Shown here: positions 26,232 to 34,797 of the stretch, in pieces
Numbering within the stretch: position 1 is the first letter of the stretch
Layout of the letters: each line of letters begins with the position of its first letter
Source of the DNA: Verrucomicrobiales bacterium
Lineage (GTDB): Bacteria > Verrucomicrobiota > Verrucomicrobiia > Verrucomicrobiales > V1-33
Assembly: GCA_018003315.1 (NCBI GenBank)
Contig: JAGNEJ010000041.1
Location: 1 to 40,538 of the forward strand
Direction: 5' to 3'
DNA: 40,538 nucleotides
Made by a program: the position numbers and the translations under genes
Notes under the pieces: generated by a model
Databases searched by the model: none
What the model saw: only the letters and a program-made list of their open reading frames with translations
What the model was told of the DNA's origin: nothing

Positions 26232-28433
26232 ATGTTCTTTCTTTCGCCTGCGCTCCTCTATGGATTGTCCGCCGTGCTGGTGCCGGTGATCCTGCATCTG
26301 ATGCGGCGGCGTCAGGTGGTGACGATTCCCTTTGGCACGCTGCGCTTTTTGAAAAAGGCCGCTCAGCGCACCCGGCGCAGCGCTCGTCTGGAAAATCTGC
26401 TGCTGCTCCTGCTGCGCTGTCTGGTGATCGCCCTGGTCATGCTGGCCGCAGCGCGTCCGGTGCTGAAACGGGCGCGGTTCTTCCTTTTCGGAGGCGAAGC
26501 GCCGCGCACCGTGGTGCTGGTGCTGGACCATTCGCTGAGCATGGGCTGCACCGCCGGAGACAAAAGCCGCCTGCAACTGGCGAAGGAGCAGGCAAAGGCC
26601 ATCGTCGCCAGCCTCAAATCCGCAGACAGCGTGGCCCTGCTGGCCGCCAGCGACCGGGTGCGGGCGGTGATTGGGGAACCGACGGTCGATCACGAGGCCG
26701 TGCGGTCGGCGATCGATTCGCTGGAGTTGTCGTATGCGCGAACGGATTTTGCGCCAGCGCTGCGGGAGGCCCGCCGCATCGCCGCCAAAGCCCCGGACGG
26801 CCTGCGGCAGGTTTTTTTGCTGACCGACAGTCAGGAAGGCGGCTGGCGGTTCGACAAAAAAGCGGTGTTCGACAGCGCCTGGAATGAGACCGGTCTGCGG
26901 CTCATCGAAGTGCGTCCGGATGACCGAACCGCACGCAATGCCGCAGTGGGAGCGGTCAGCGTGCGGACGCCATTCGTTGCCGCCGGGTCAAAAGTGAGCG
27001 GCGTGGCCACCATCGTCAATCACAGTGCGGCGCAACTGGCGGACCTGCTGGAGGTTCGCCTGGAGGATGCCAAGGTGTTCGAACGGGAGGTGGACGTGGC
27101 AGCCAATGAAGCCCAGTCGGTAAAGTTCGAATTCACGGTGGACGCCGCAGGGGGGAGATTCGCCCACGGAGTAGTTAGGAAAAGCGGCGACGCCCTGCCG
27201 GGGGATGACCAGGCATTCTTCCTGCTGAGTGTCTATCAGGCACCGAAAATTCTTTGTGTCGATGGTTCGGACGCTTCCGTGCCGCCGAAACTGCGCTCCA
27301 GTTATTTCCTGCAAAAAGCCCTCGGTGTGGGCACGGGCTCCGGGGGTGGAAGTGGCTCGGTGATTTCCCCGGTCGAACTGGAAGCGGCGTCGCTGGATGG
27401 GATCGCAGCGGTGTTTCTGGCGGACGTTTCGGCGCTGGGTGACCGGGCACTGGTGCGGCTGGATCGCTACCTGCAGGCGGGCGGCACGGTGGTTCTGCTG
27501 CCGGGAGACCGCGTTGCCGCCGCTGATTTTTCCCGCTGGGAATTTTTGCCGGCCGAGCCTGGGCGGGTGGTGGACCTGCCACCGGGGCGGTTGCGCATGA
27601 GTCTGCTGGAACCGGAACACGACTATTTTTCCGGAACCTGGAGCCCCCGCGCCCCTTTTCCTGCCTTGCCGCAGAAACGACTGCTCGACTGGAAACCGCG
27701 GAGTGACTCGCGAGTGCTGATGACGGCGGGAGAGGGCGGGGGAATCCCCTTTGTGGTGGAGCGAAAACTCGGTCTTGGGCGCGCGGTGATCATCAACGCT
27801 TCCCCGGATCGAACCTGGGGCGATTTCCCATTGTCGCCGGCGTTTCTTCCGCTGGTGCAGCAAATCGGTGGCCGCGCAGCGCTGGCCGCAACCCAGGCAC
27901 AAACACTGCTGGTGGGGGATCCGGTTCCGGCGCCGCCGTCAGGAAGCGTTGGAGATGGGCATTGGACCATCAAGTTCCCTGACGGTTCCTCGCGGGACGT
28001 GGTCCCCGATGAAAAGGGCCTCCTGCTGCCCCATGCAGACATGCCCGGCTACCATGAGATCGCGGCCAGGGGCGGCGAGGTCAGCCGTGCTTTCGTGGTG
28101 AATCCGGACATCCGGGAATCAGATCTCGCGCCCATCCCGCCGGAGGCCCTGGAGGAACTGGTGCCGCACCAAAGCGTGAGCGGTTTGGAAAATCTGCTCA
28201 TCTGGCTGCAGCAGCGCGAGGGGTTGGTTCCGCTCTGGCCGGCCATGCTGGTGCTGGCTCTGCTGGCTTATCTAGCGGAGGCGGTGTATGCCAACCGGCT
28301 TGCGCGGCGGCGTCTGACAGGCGCAAACATCAAGATCCGCACCGGAAGGCTGTTCCGCCGTTTGCCTGGAGGGCCGGTGCGCTTGGAATCGGCGGCGGCC
28401 CGCAAAGCTCAGCCGAACCTCGCGGAGGTGTGA
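26232..28433 (+). CDS. BatA-type membrane protein with von Willebrand factor A domain
   Basis: 733 residues. The N-terminal 'MFFLSPALLYGLSAVLVPVILHLMRRRQVVTIPFGTLRFL' is the BatA (TIGR02226) signature, with two transmembrane helices (about 6-24 and 55-74). A VWA domain follows with the metal-site motif 'DHSLSMG' (Asp99, Ser101, Ser103) and 'VFLLTDSQEGG'. Then come beta-sandwich-like regions and a glutamine-amidotransferase-like segment ('ILCVDGSDAS', 'VFLADVSALGDRALVRLDRYLQAGGTVVLLPG'). A C-terminal transmembrane helix is near 660-680. The protein resembles large PVC BatA proteins that usually sit beside a MoxR ATPase and DUF58 protein. Here neither is adjacent. Predicted to be an inner-membrane protein with a periplasmic or cytoplasmic VWA scaffold; role unknown, possibly envelope stress or protein assembly. 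Confidence 0.82.
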   Translation: MFFLSPALLYGLSAVLVPVILHLMRRRQVVTIPFGTLRFLKKAAQRTRRSARLENLLLLLLRCLVIALVMLAAARPVLKRARFFLFGGEAPRTVVLVLDHSLSMGCTAGDKSRLQLAKEQAKAIVASLKSADSVALLAASDRVRAVIGEPTVDHEAVRSAIDSLELSYARTDFAPALREARRIAAKAPDGLRQVFLLTDSQEGGWRFDKKAVFDSAWNETGLRLIEVRPDDRTARNAAVGAVSVRTPFVAAGSKVSGVATIVNHSAAQLADLLEVRLEDAKVFEREVDVAANEAQSVKFEFTVDAAGGRFAHGVVRKSGDALPGDDQAFFLLSVYQAPKILCVDGSDASVPPKLRSSYFLQKALGVGTGSGGGSGSVISPVELEAASLDGIAAVFLADVSALGDRALVRLDRYLQAGGTVVLLPGDRVAAADFSRWEFLPAEPGRVVDLPPGRLRMSLLEPEHDYFSGTWSPRAPFPALPQKRLLDWKPRSDSRVLMTAGEGGGIPFVVERKLGLGRAVIINASPDRTWGDFPLSPAFLPLVQQIGGRAALAATQAQTLLVGDPVPAPPSGSVGDGHWTIKFPDGSSRDVVPDEKGLLLPHADMPGYHEIAARGGEVSRAFVVNPDIRESDLAPIPPEALEELVPHQSVSGLENLLIWLQQREGLVPLWPAMLVLALLAYLAEAVYANRLARRRLTGANIKIRTGRLFRRLPGGPVRLESAAARKAQPNLAEV

Positions 28434-28523
28434 GGCTTGGCATCCTGACCGTGCGCAGCGGAAGCGGCTGGCCTGACAAATCGCCAGATCGCCGAGCCCG
28501 CGGCAGCCGTACCCGACGGCGTT

Positions 28524-29210
28524 TCAATGCGTCACCGTCCAGATGCCATAGATGACCAGGGCACTGAGCGCGAGCAGCAGCAGATAGCGTAGAAACGGGT
28601 GGCGTCCGAGGGTGTCAATGGTGTCGTCGGTGATTTCCGAAACCAACCCCAGATCGATCTGCCTGGGGACCATGCTGGAGACAGCCAGGTCGGGGCCGCT
28701 TTGTTCGATGCGCACCCGCATGCCCTTGGTCATGCCGGGGGGCAGGGCGTCGCGGCTCAGAAAATAGTGCGGCCAGTGCCGCGGCCCCTCGCAGAGCAGA
28801 AAGGCCAGCCGCCCATTCACATCCATGCGGCCCTCGGAAATGTTCAGGTCGCCAATGATGGCGCGCATCCAGTCGCGCTGCATGCGGCGGGCCACATGCA
28901 GAGCGACAAACGTGGGAGACTTGTCCGGGTGGGCGGCATGCGTTTTGGCGGCGCGCCGCAGAATTTCCAGGACCAGCCAGGTGCGGTGCAGCCGGCTGTG
29001 GATGCGCATGGCGCGGAAGTAGTCGCCCAGCCGCGCATAGGCTTCATTCCATTCCTCCTGGGTGCCGGTGCTCGAGGAAAAATCGATGGCAAGCGCGGCG
29101 GCAACGTCCTTTGCTTCCTCCGGTGCCAGCAGCGGGGCGAAGGCCGGACCGCTGTCGCTGGCCTGCGGCGGGGCGTGGATAACCGGGGCAGTCAGGGCTG
29201 TTTTTTCCAT
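28524..29210 (-). CDS. Unknown protein with C-terminal membrane anchor, overlapping the OpgG-type gene
   Basis: 228 residues from the ATG at 29210. I chose this over the GTG at 29222 because a GGAG Shine-Dalgarno sequence lies six bases upstream (29217-29220 on the minus strand). The start overlaps the end of the OpgG-type gene (stop at 29192-29194) by 19 bases, so the two are translationally coupled. The N-terminal half is helical and charged, with 'MRIHSRLHRTWLVLEILRRAAK' and 'VALHVARRMQRDWMRAIIGDLN'. Near the C-terminus 'HPFLRYLLLLALSALVIYGIWTV' is one transmembrane helix. I recognise no family. In many Gram-negatives opgG is followed by the glucosyltransferase opgH; this protein is far too short and has no glycosyltransferase motif. 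It could anchor or regulate glucan handling, but that is inference from position alone. Confidence 0.75.
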   Translation of the reverse strand: MEKTALTAPVIHAPPQASDSGPAFAPLLAPEEAKDVAAALAIDFSSSTGTQEEWNEAYARLGDYFRAMRIHSRLHRTWLVLEILRRAAKTHAAHPDKSPTFVALHVARRMQRDWMRAIIGDLNISEGRMDVNGRLAFLLCEGPRHWPHYFLSRDALPPGMTKGMRVRIEQSGPDLAVSSMVPRQIDLGLVSEITDDTIDTLGRHPFLRYLLLLALSALVIYGIWTVTH

Positions 29211-30721
29211 AAGTAGCTCCACTTTTCCGAGGTCTGCCTGCCACCGCTGAGCAGACGGCAGGACATTTCCACATTGTCAGCGGACGCGGGAATATGCACC
29301 CGGATCACCGCGCGCCAACCTCCGGTATGGGGATTTTTCGAAACGCTCCGGTCCAGCAGGCGAGCCTGCAGGCCGGCCTCGGCATACACGGCGGGCATCT
29401 GGGCCTCTGCACTGGCGGACATGATGGGGGAAAAATCGACGACATACTCGTGCTCCTCACCCGGCTTGGCCGGGTCGGCGGATGCGGTGATGGCGCGCCG
29501 GGTGGAAAGCACCTTGCAAACCCCGGGAATGCTCATTTCCGGAAGCCAGTGAATGCGATAGGAAATCCGGAATCGCTGGCCGGGTTGCGGGCGTTTGTCC
29601 GGCTCCCAAAAGCACACCACATTTCCCCAGGTGGCTTCGCCTGTCGGGAGTTCGACGAGGTGGATTTTCCCCGTCGGCCAGGTTCCGAACGGCTCCACCC
29701 AGGCACTGGGGCGCTGTTCGTAGGCGGCCTTCAAATCCTGATAGTGGTCGAAGCCGCGGTCGCGCTGAATCAGTCCGAAGCCGAGCAGCTTTTCGGCATT
29801 GAGCACGGAATGGCGCACGGCGCGGCCGTTGTCGAGCGGCCGCCAGAGCACCTCGGAATCACCGAACTGGACGAGCAGTCCGTCGGAATCATGCACTTCC
29901 GGGCGAAAATCGGTGGGTGGCTGCGGGGAGATTTCCCCGTGCCAGAACATGGACGAAAACGGCGCAAAACCGATGCGTTCCACCTCCTGCCGGAAAATGA
30001 CTTCGGCATCCACTTCCATCACGGTGCTCCGCCCAGGCGTGGTCCGGAACCGATAAGCGCCGGCGGCACTGGGGGTGTCGAGCAGCGCATAACAAACGAG
30101 AGACTTGGCATTGACGCCGGGCCGCTCGATCCAGAAGCGCTCGAATTGCGGAAATTCCTCCCCCTTCGGCAGTGCCGTATTGAGCGCCAGTCCCCGTGCC
30201 GCCAGCCCGTAGTGCAGGCCTGGCGCTACGGCGCGGAAAAACGAGCCACCGGCAAAGGAAAGCAGTTCGTCCCTGTGGGAAGGATCGTTGACCGGCGCCA
30301 GGATCTGAAAGCCGGCAAATCCCCCAGGGGATGCCGCGTCAGCCGGAATCTTGAGCGAGCCGTAATCGAAACATTCCGGCTTCCAGAAGATTTCTGATGC
30401 CGTGGCGCTGGCGATTTCGGAAATGACCACGGTTCTGGGCAGCGGCCCGCCGGGATGGGCGAAGAGCAGCGAAAAGGGACTGTCCGGGGCCGCCCAGAGC
30501 GCGGCTTCGCGGCGCGGCTGGATTTTTTGATAGTCCTCCGCCGCAAGACCGGCCCAGAACGGTGCCAGGTCCGTTTTCCGATCCACGTAGGGTGCCGCGG
30601 CCCGTTCCGCGGCGAGTTGCCGCACGTCGTCGAACTGGAAGCCCGGCACGCTGCCCCCCTGGCCGTGGGAGGCGACGGCAAACCCCAGCCAGAAAGCCGG
30701 GAGCATGGTGCGCAGGGTCAT
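29192..30721 (-). CDS. mdoG: OpgG/OpgD (MdoG) family periplasmic glucan protein
   Basis: 509 residues from the ATG at 30721 with a signal peptide (MTLRTMLPAFWLGFAVASHGQ). The two-domain MdoG fold is recognisable by 'FQFDDVRQLAAERAAAPY' near the N-terminus, 'FAGFQILAPVND', 'GASFFRAVAPG'-like ('GGSFFRAVAPGLHYGLAARGLAL'), 'FAPFSSMFWHGE', 'EVHDSDGLL' and 'FGLIQRDRGFDHYQDL'. The end of that run, 'RPSAWVEPFGTWPTGKIHLVELPT', is highly typical. The family is classically needed for osmoregulated periplasmic glucan synthesis; recent work shows OpgG/OpgD act as beta-1,2-glucan hydrolases (GH186). The gene is coupled to a protein of unknown function downstream, and no opgH is seen. A promoter-like TTGCTT-16-TAGTGG lies upstream. 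Symbol is by family, not proven function. Confidence 0.9.
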   Translation of the reverse strand: MTLRTMLPAFWLGFAVASHGQGGSVPGFQFDDVRQLAAERAAAPYVDRKTDLAPFWAGLAAEDYQKIQPRREAALWAAPDSPFSLLFAHPGGPLPRTVVISEIASATASEIFWKPECFDYGSLKIPADAASPGGFAGFQILAPVNDPSHRDELLSFAGGSFFRAVAPGLHYGLAARGLALNTALPKGEEFPQFERFWIERPGVNAKSLVCYALLDTPSAAGAYRFRTTPGRSTVMEVDAEVIFRQEVERIGFAPFSSMFWHGEISPQPPTDFRPEVHDSDGLLVQFGDSEVLWRPLDNGRAVRHSVLNAEKLLGFGLIQRDRGFDHYQDLKAAYEQRPSAWVEPFGTWPTGKIHLVELPTGEATWGNVVCFWEPDKRPQPGQRFRISYRIHWLPEMSIPGVCKVLSTRRAITASADPAKPGEEHEYVVDFSPIMSASAEAQMPAVYAEAGLQARLLDRSVSKNPHTGGWRAVIRVHIPASADNVEMSCRLLSGGRQTSEKWSYLWKKQP

Positions 30722-30748
30722 GTCGGAAGGAGCAAAATTTGTTGGGAG

Positions 30749-30776
30749 CCACTATTGCGGAATCGCCGGCAAGCAA
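30749..30776 (-). promoter_or_regulatory. Predicted promoter of the OpgG-type operon
   Basis: On the minus strand, TTGCTT (30771-30776) and TAGTGG (30749-30754) are 16 bases apart; the ATG at 30721 is 27 bases from the -10. The -10 word is the same as for the htrA-like unit. Confidence 0.35.
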
Positions 30777-30801
30777 GCGCAATGTTCCTGCATGAAAAAT
30801 G

Positions 30802-31902
30802 TTAGATGGAAATGCGCCTGGCGCGTCCGACCACAGGCCAGGGTTCGGCGGCGGCGCCGTCGCGGACCACCCAGACCTCGGAATGCAGGGCGACGGTCGG
30901 GCAGATGTGCCAGGGGATTCCATACACCAGGCTGCCGACAGAAAAGTCCGCGGCCCTCGCCGTGCGGATCACCAGGTGTTCCTCGTTGTGGATCAGCGGT
31001 GCGGCATCGGAAATGTCAGGGAAAACCACCCGGGGCGGGGCCATTTCAGAGGCCACCGCCTTGTGGCCGAGGTCCAGACAGAGCCGGTCCGGAGCCGGTT
31101 TGCTGACGACCCGGGCCAGCAGGACGGCGGCATGCAGAAAGGGAAGATCGGGCAGGTTGACGCCGTATCCGGCATCCCACAACACGCAGGTTCCCGGACT
31201 GCACTGCACTCCAGCGCGCCGGGCATGCATGGGAAAAGTGGGCGTGCCGCCGGCAACGATTTCGGGAACCTCGAAACCCTCGGCTTCCAGCGCTCTTTTG
31301 AGTTCGGCCACCGGGGCAAAGGCGGCATCGCAGGCCGCGGTGCGTTCGGCGACATCCGTCTGGTGCAGGTGTCCGTCATAGGCATGAAGCCCGGCAGGCA
31401 GCAGAAACGGATGTTCCGCAATGGTCCGGCAGAGAGCCAGCGCCCGCTCGTCTGGCGCAATGCCGGTGCGGTGCTGGCCGACATCCAGATCCGCGAACAG
31501 CTCAAACGTCTGCCCGGCACCGGCCGCCACTTCACCGAGGAATGCACAGGCCGCGGCATCGTCCACCAGGGCGGAGAACCGCGTGCCGGGAAAGCGGGAA
31601 TGCAGCTGAGCGAAGCGCACCGCATTGGCCCCCAGCGGCTGTCCTGCCAGCAGGATGTCAGGAGCACCGGACAGCGCCGCCATCTCGGCCTCGGCAATGG
31701 TGGAGCATTTGAACCGGGTGATTCCCAGGTCCAGCTGGCGGTGAATCACCTGAGGCAGCTTGTGGGTCTTGATGTGCGGGCGCAGCCGCTCTGGGCTTCC
31801 AGCCATTTCCACCATGCGGCGGAGGTTTTCATCGATGCGCTCCGGGTCAATCAGGAGCGCCGGAGTGGGCAGCAGGTCGGCATTGGAAACGGCGGGCCAC
31901 AT
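30802..31902 (-). CDS. Fold-type III PLP enzyme, D-serine dehydratase/D-threonine aldolase family
   Basis: 366 residues, full family length. The alanine-racemase-like N-terminal barrel has the PLP lysine in 'RPHIKTHK' (Lys45) near the start, then 'FKCSTIAEAEMAALSGAPDILL', 'DLDVGQHRTGI' and 'AGGTPTFPMHA'. The C-terminal domain has 'LCLDLGHKAVASE' and a metal site in 'GIPWHICPTVALH', with His332 and Cys334. As I recall, eukaryotic-type zinc D-serine dehydratases use a His-x-Cys pair here, whereas D-threonine aldolases use His-x-Asp, so I lean to D-serine dehydratase (D-serine to pyruvate and ammonia). Other D-3-hydroxy amino acids are possible substrates. It is a single minus-strand gene divergent from lpxB. 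The opposite strand is open in one frame for over 1.2 kb, but that is not a gene. Confidence 0.85.
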   Translation of the reverse strand: MWPAVSNADLLPTPALLIDPERIDENLRRMVEMAGSPERLRPHIKTHKLPQVIHRQLDLGITRFKCSTIAEAEMAALSGAPDILLAGQPLGANAVRFAQLHSRFPGTRFSALVDDAAACAFLGEVAAGAGQTFELFADLDVGQHRTGIAPDERALALCRTIAEHPFLLPAGLHAYDGHLHQTDVAERTAACDAAFAPVAELKRALEAEGFEVPEIVAGGTPTFPMHARRAGVQCSPGTCVLWDAGYGVNLPDLPFLHAAVLLARVVSKPAPDRLCLDLGHKAVASEMAPPRVVFPDISDAAPLIHNEEHLVIRTARAADFSVGSLVYGIPWHICPTVALHSEVWVVRDGAAAEPWPVVGRARRISI

Positions 31903-32088
31903 GACTTGTTGGATGGTGGGGGAATCGGTGGGTCGAACGGGAACTCCGGAAATGGTTTACGGCGGGCAACTTGGAAGCATCTGGAGAAAAGTCCCGTCCA
32001 ATTTCGCCGGGCCGCCGGAAAGGTTTGCGGTGCCCGGGCGGAACGCGTGAATCCGTTGCACTTTCCGGTTTGTGATCTTCCATGCACC

Positions 32089-33216
32089 ATGCCGAGCTTG
32101 TATTTTGTCAGTGGAGAACGCAGCGGGGACCGTCACGGTGCCGGATTGATGGAGGCGCTGCGCTCCCGCAGCGGGGAGCCGTGGACGTTTTCCGGGCTGG
32201 GCGGTCCGCAAATGCATGCCCTAGCTCCGGAGGTGCGCGACTGGGTGGAGGAGGCCGGCGTCGTAGGGCTGTGGGAGGTGCTGCGAAAGTATGGCTGGTT
32301 CAAGCGCCGGTTCGACGAAACCCTGCAGGGCATTCTTGCCACCGCCCCGGACGCCGTGGTTCTCATCGACTATCCAGGCTTCAACCTGCGAATGGCCAAG
32401 GCTCTGCGCGCCGCAGCCTATCCGGGAAAAATTCTCTACTACATCAGCCCGCAGGTCTGGGCCTGGCAGCGCAGCCGCATTCCCAAAATGGCCCAGTGGC
32501 TGGATCTCATGATGTGCATCTTCCCGTTTGAAAAGGAACTCTATGAAGGACAGGGGCTGAAAACGGAATTCACCGGACATCCGCTGGTGGCTTGGCATCG
32601 CGCCCAGGACCGCGGCCTGGTGCGGGAGGAAAACCTCATCGGGCTCTTCCCCGGCAGTCGGCGGCGGGAAATCGTGAAGCTCTTTCCGGTCCTGCTGGGA
32701 GCCGCGCAGATGCTTCAGGCCATGCATCCCCACCTTCGCTTTGTGGCTTCCGCGGCCTCGCCAAAACTGGAGGCCCTCATGCGCCAGATGCTGGTGGAAA
32801 TGCCGGTGGACGGCCTGGTCATTGAGACTGGCACCGTCTATGATCTCATGCGCCGCTGCACCGCCGGGGCCGTTGCCAGCGGCACCGCCACGCTGGAAGC
32901 AGCCATCCTCGGGCTTCCCCATTGCCTGGTGTACAGAGTGGCCTGGCCCACTTATGCCGTCGGCAAAATGGTGATCCGGGTGGACTGGCTCGGCATCGTG
33001 AACATCCTCGCCGGAAAAGAAGTGGTCAGGGAACTGCTCCAGTCACAATGCACGCCGCAAAGCGTTGCCGCCGAACTGGCGCGGCTCGCGGACTCCCCGC
33101 CAACCCGCGATGCGCTCCGCAACGCACTGGGTGAGGTGGTGGCGAAACTGGGCTCTGGCGACGCCTACGCACGGGCTGCGGAAATCATCGGAGCAACCCT
33201 GGACCACCCCTGGTGA
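32089..33216 (+). CDS. lpxB: Lipid-A-disaccharide synthase
   Basis: Joins UDP-2,3-diacylglucosamine to lipid X to form the lipid A disaccharide at the inner membrane. 375 residues, typical length (GT19). The ATG at 32089 gives 'MPSLYFVSGERSGD', matching the family start; the frame stays open for 1.3 kb upstream, but that stretch is antisense to another gene. Landmarks: 'GLGGPQM', 'VVLIDYPGFNLRMAKAL', 'YYISPQVWAWQRSRIPKMAQ', 'FTGHPLV', 'IGLFPGSRRREI', 'ASGTATLEAAILGLPHCLVYRV' and 'NILAGKEVVRELLQ'. No other lpx gene is adjacent, although lpxB often clusters with lpxA/lpxI. This shows the organism makes lipid A. Confidence 0.96.
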   Translation: MPSLYFVSGERSGDRHGAGLMEALRSRSGEPWTFSGLGGPQMHALAPEVRDWVEEAGVVGLWEVLRKYGWFKRRFDETLQGILATAPDAVVLIDYPGFNLRMAKALRAAAYPGKILYYISPQVWAWQRSRIPKMAQWLDLMMCIFPFEKELYEGQGLKTEFTGHPLVAWHRAQDRGLVREENLIGLFPGSRRREIVKLFPVLLGAAQMLQAMHPHLRFVASAASPKLEALMRQMLVEMPVDGLVIETGTVYDLMRRCTAGAVASGTATLEAAILGLPHCLVYRVAWPTYAVGKMVIRVDWLGIVNILAGKEVVRELLQSQCTPQSVAAELARLADSPPTRDALRNALGEVVAKLGSGDAYARAAEIIGATLDHPW

Positions 33217-33324
33217 CGGGCGGCAGACAGGGAGATGGTTCTTCTTTGATGAACTCCCGCTCCGCGGTTCAGTGGGCCGTGAAATCTGACGGCGCATTGG
33301 GGAATGCAATTACGTGAACCGTTG

Positions 33325-34797
33325 TCATCCTTGCGGCCACAGGAGACTGAAACGGGCTCCCTGACCGGGGACGCTTTCCACGGCTGCCGATCCGCCATGA
33401 AGTTCCATGATCGCCTTGACGATGGCGAGACCGAGCCCGGTCTGGGGCGGTGCGTCCGGGTCATGCGTTCGGGCGGAGTCAACGCGATAGAATCGATCAA
33501 AAACGTGGGCAAGGTGTTCCGGCTGGATTCCTTCCCCCGTGTCGGCCACCGTCAACGCATGGCCGCCAGCGTCTGCGGCATCCGTGAACGTGATGGTGAT
33601 GGAACCGCCGGATGCAGTGTGCCGCAGGGCATTGCTGAGCAGATTCGTCAGGGCCTGACGAAACAGGGTGCGGTCTGCGATCAGCACTCCGGCGCCCTCC
33701 TGACGGAGGGAGATGCCCTTTTCCTGTGCGAGCTGTTCATGATAGTCCACGACCTCCCTGACGGCTTCGGCCGCGTCGAACCGGGTGATGCTCAGGGCGT
33801 GCTTCCGGTGGTCCGCCCGCGAGATGAACAGCAATCCGTCTGCAAGTCGCCGCAGCCGGTTGCATTCCTCGACGGTGCTTTCCAGCGCCACTCGGTATTC
33901 CTCCTCGGTGCGCCCGCGCTGCAGTGTCAGGCTGGCCAGCCCGAGCATGTTGTTGAGGGGACTGCGGATTTCATGGGCGGCATCATCAGAAAACTGGCGG
34001 ATCTGCTGAAACGAACGGCTCAGTCGTTCGCACAGTCCGGAGAAAGCCGAAGCCACTCCGGTCAACTCTCCCGGCCATTTCTGTGAGATCAGCGGCGGTT
34101 CCACGGATTGCCCGGACTGCAGTATGTCGGCACTGGTTGATTCAATCTGCCGGGTGATTTCATGCAGCGGCCGCAACCCGCGGCGAACGATCCACCAACT
34201 CAGCACCGCACTCAGCAGACTCCCCAGAATGACGACTCCGGCGAGTTCCAGGCGGAATGCCTGCATGAAGTGCTGTTCCGGAACCGCATCGGCGGTCATG
34301 TAATACGTGAGCAGAGAACCGGCACCCTGCGGCGCAATGCGTGCCGCGGCCAGGAAAACGGGTGCACCACTGCTGTTGGTGGTGGCATGGATGAGGACAT
34401 TGCGGTCATCGACAGCGGACGGCAGGGGAAAGGCGTGCAAGGGAGGGCTGGCTTCAGGGAATCCCGGCGTTTCAATGATCACCCGGCCATCCGTGGAAAC
34501 GAGCCGGCCATACGATTTTTCATTCTTGGTCCCTCCGATGGAGTGGTGCAGCAGTTCACGAATGCGCTGCTGTTCGGGACCGTCGTCCAGCACCGCGTGC
34601 CGGACCGCGGAAAGGTGATCCGCCAGCATTTCCTCGTGCTCATGCACCAGGCCGCGATGCATGGCGCGATCCAGATAGCAGGCCGCCAGCGTCAGCGTTC
34701 CGGCGGATGCCAGGGTGATCGCCGCCATCAGCCTGGTGCCGATGGAAATGGACCTCCGTTTGCCTGGCCGTTGCGCCGGTGCGGAGGAAGGATTCAT
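33325..34797 (-). CDS. Sensor histidine kinase of the metal-efflux locus
   Basis: 490 residues. An N-terminal transmembrane helix (about 23-42), a periplasmic sensor region (about 43-190) and a second transmembrane helix (about 190-210) are followed by HAMP ('LRPLHEITRQIESTSADIL'). The HisKA H-box 'DDAAHEIRSPLNN' has its phospho-accepting His at 275. The ATPase domain has 'LTNLLSNALRHT' (N box), 'ADTGEGIQPEHLAHVFDRFYR' (G1/F boxes) and 'GLGLAIVKAIMELHGG' (G2). The layout matches CusS/IrlB-type heavy-metal sensors. Its ATG overlaps the response regulator stop in a 4-base ATGA-type overlap (34794-34797). It is co-directional with the RND efflux genes upstream, so it likely controls them. The ligand (copper, silver, zinc or other) cannot be read. 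Confidence 0.92.
   Translation of the reverse strand: MNPSSAPAQRPGKRRSISIGTRLMAAITLASAGTLTLAACYLDRAMHRGLVHEHEEMLADHLSAVRHAVLDDGPEQQRIRELLHHSIGGTKNEKSYGRLVSTDGRVIIETPGFPEASPPLHAFPLPSAVDDRNVLIHATTNSSGAPVFLAAARIAPQGAGSLLTYYMTADAVPEQHFMQAFRLELAGVVILGSLLSAVLSWWIVRRGLRPLHEITRQIESTSADILQSGQSVEPPLISQKWPGELTGVASAFSGLCERLSRSFQQIRQFSDDAAHEIRSPLNNMLGLASLTLQRGRTEEEYRVALESTVEECNRLRRLADGLLFISRADHRKHALSITRFDAAEAVREVVDYHEQLAQEKGISLRQEGAGVLIADRTLFRQALTNLLSNALRHTASGGSITITFTDAADAGGHALTVADTGEGIQPEHLAHVFDRFYRVDSARTHDPDAPPQTGLGLAIVKAIMELHGGSAAVESVPGQGARFSLLWPQG

Noticed and set aside
28434-28523. Possible terminator or small RNA between the BatA-like gene and the unknown gene
   Set aside because: Only weak, imperfect stems are visible and there is no T-run.
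30799-33216. An 805-codon plus-strand frame continuous with lpxB
   Set aside because: The first 430 codons are antisense to the PLP enzyme gene and give low-complexity, non-family sequence. Only the part from 32089 matches LpxB.
33217-33324. Terminator between lpxB and the histidine kinase gene
   Set aside because: Only a 4-bp CATT/AATG stem is visible, too weak to support.
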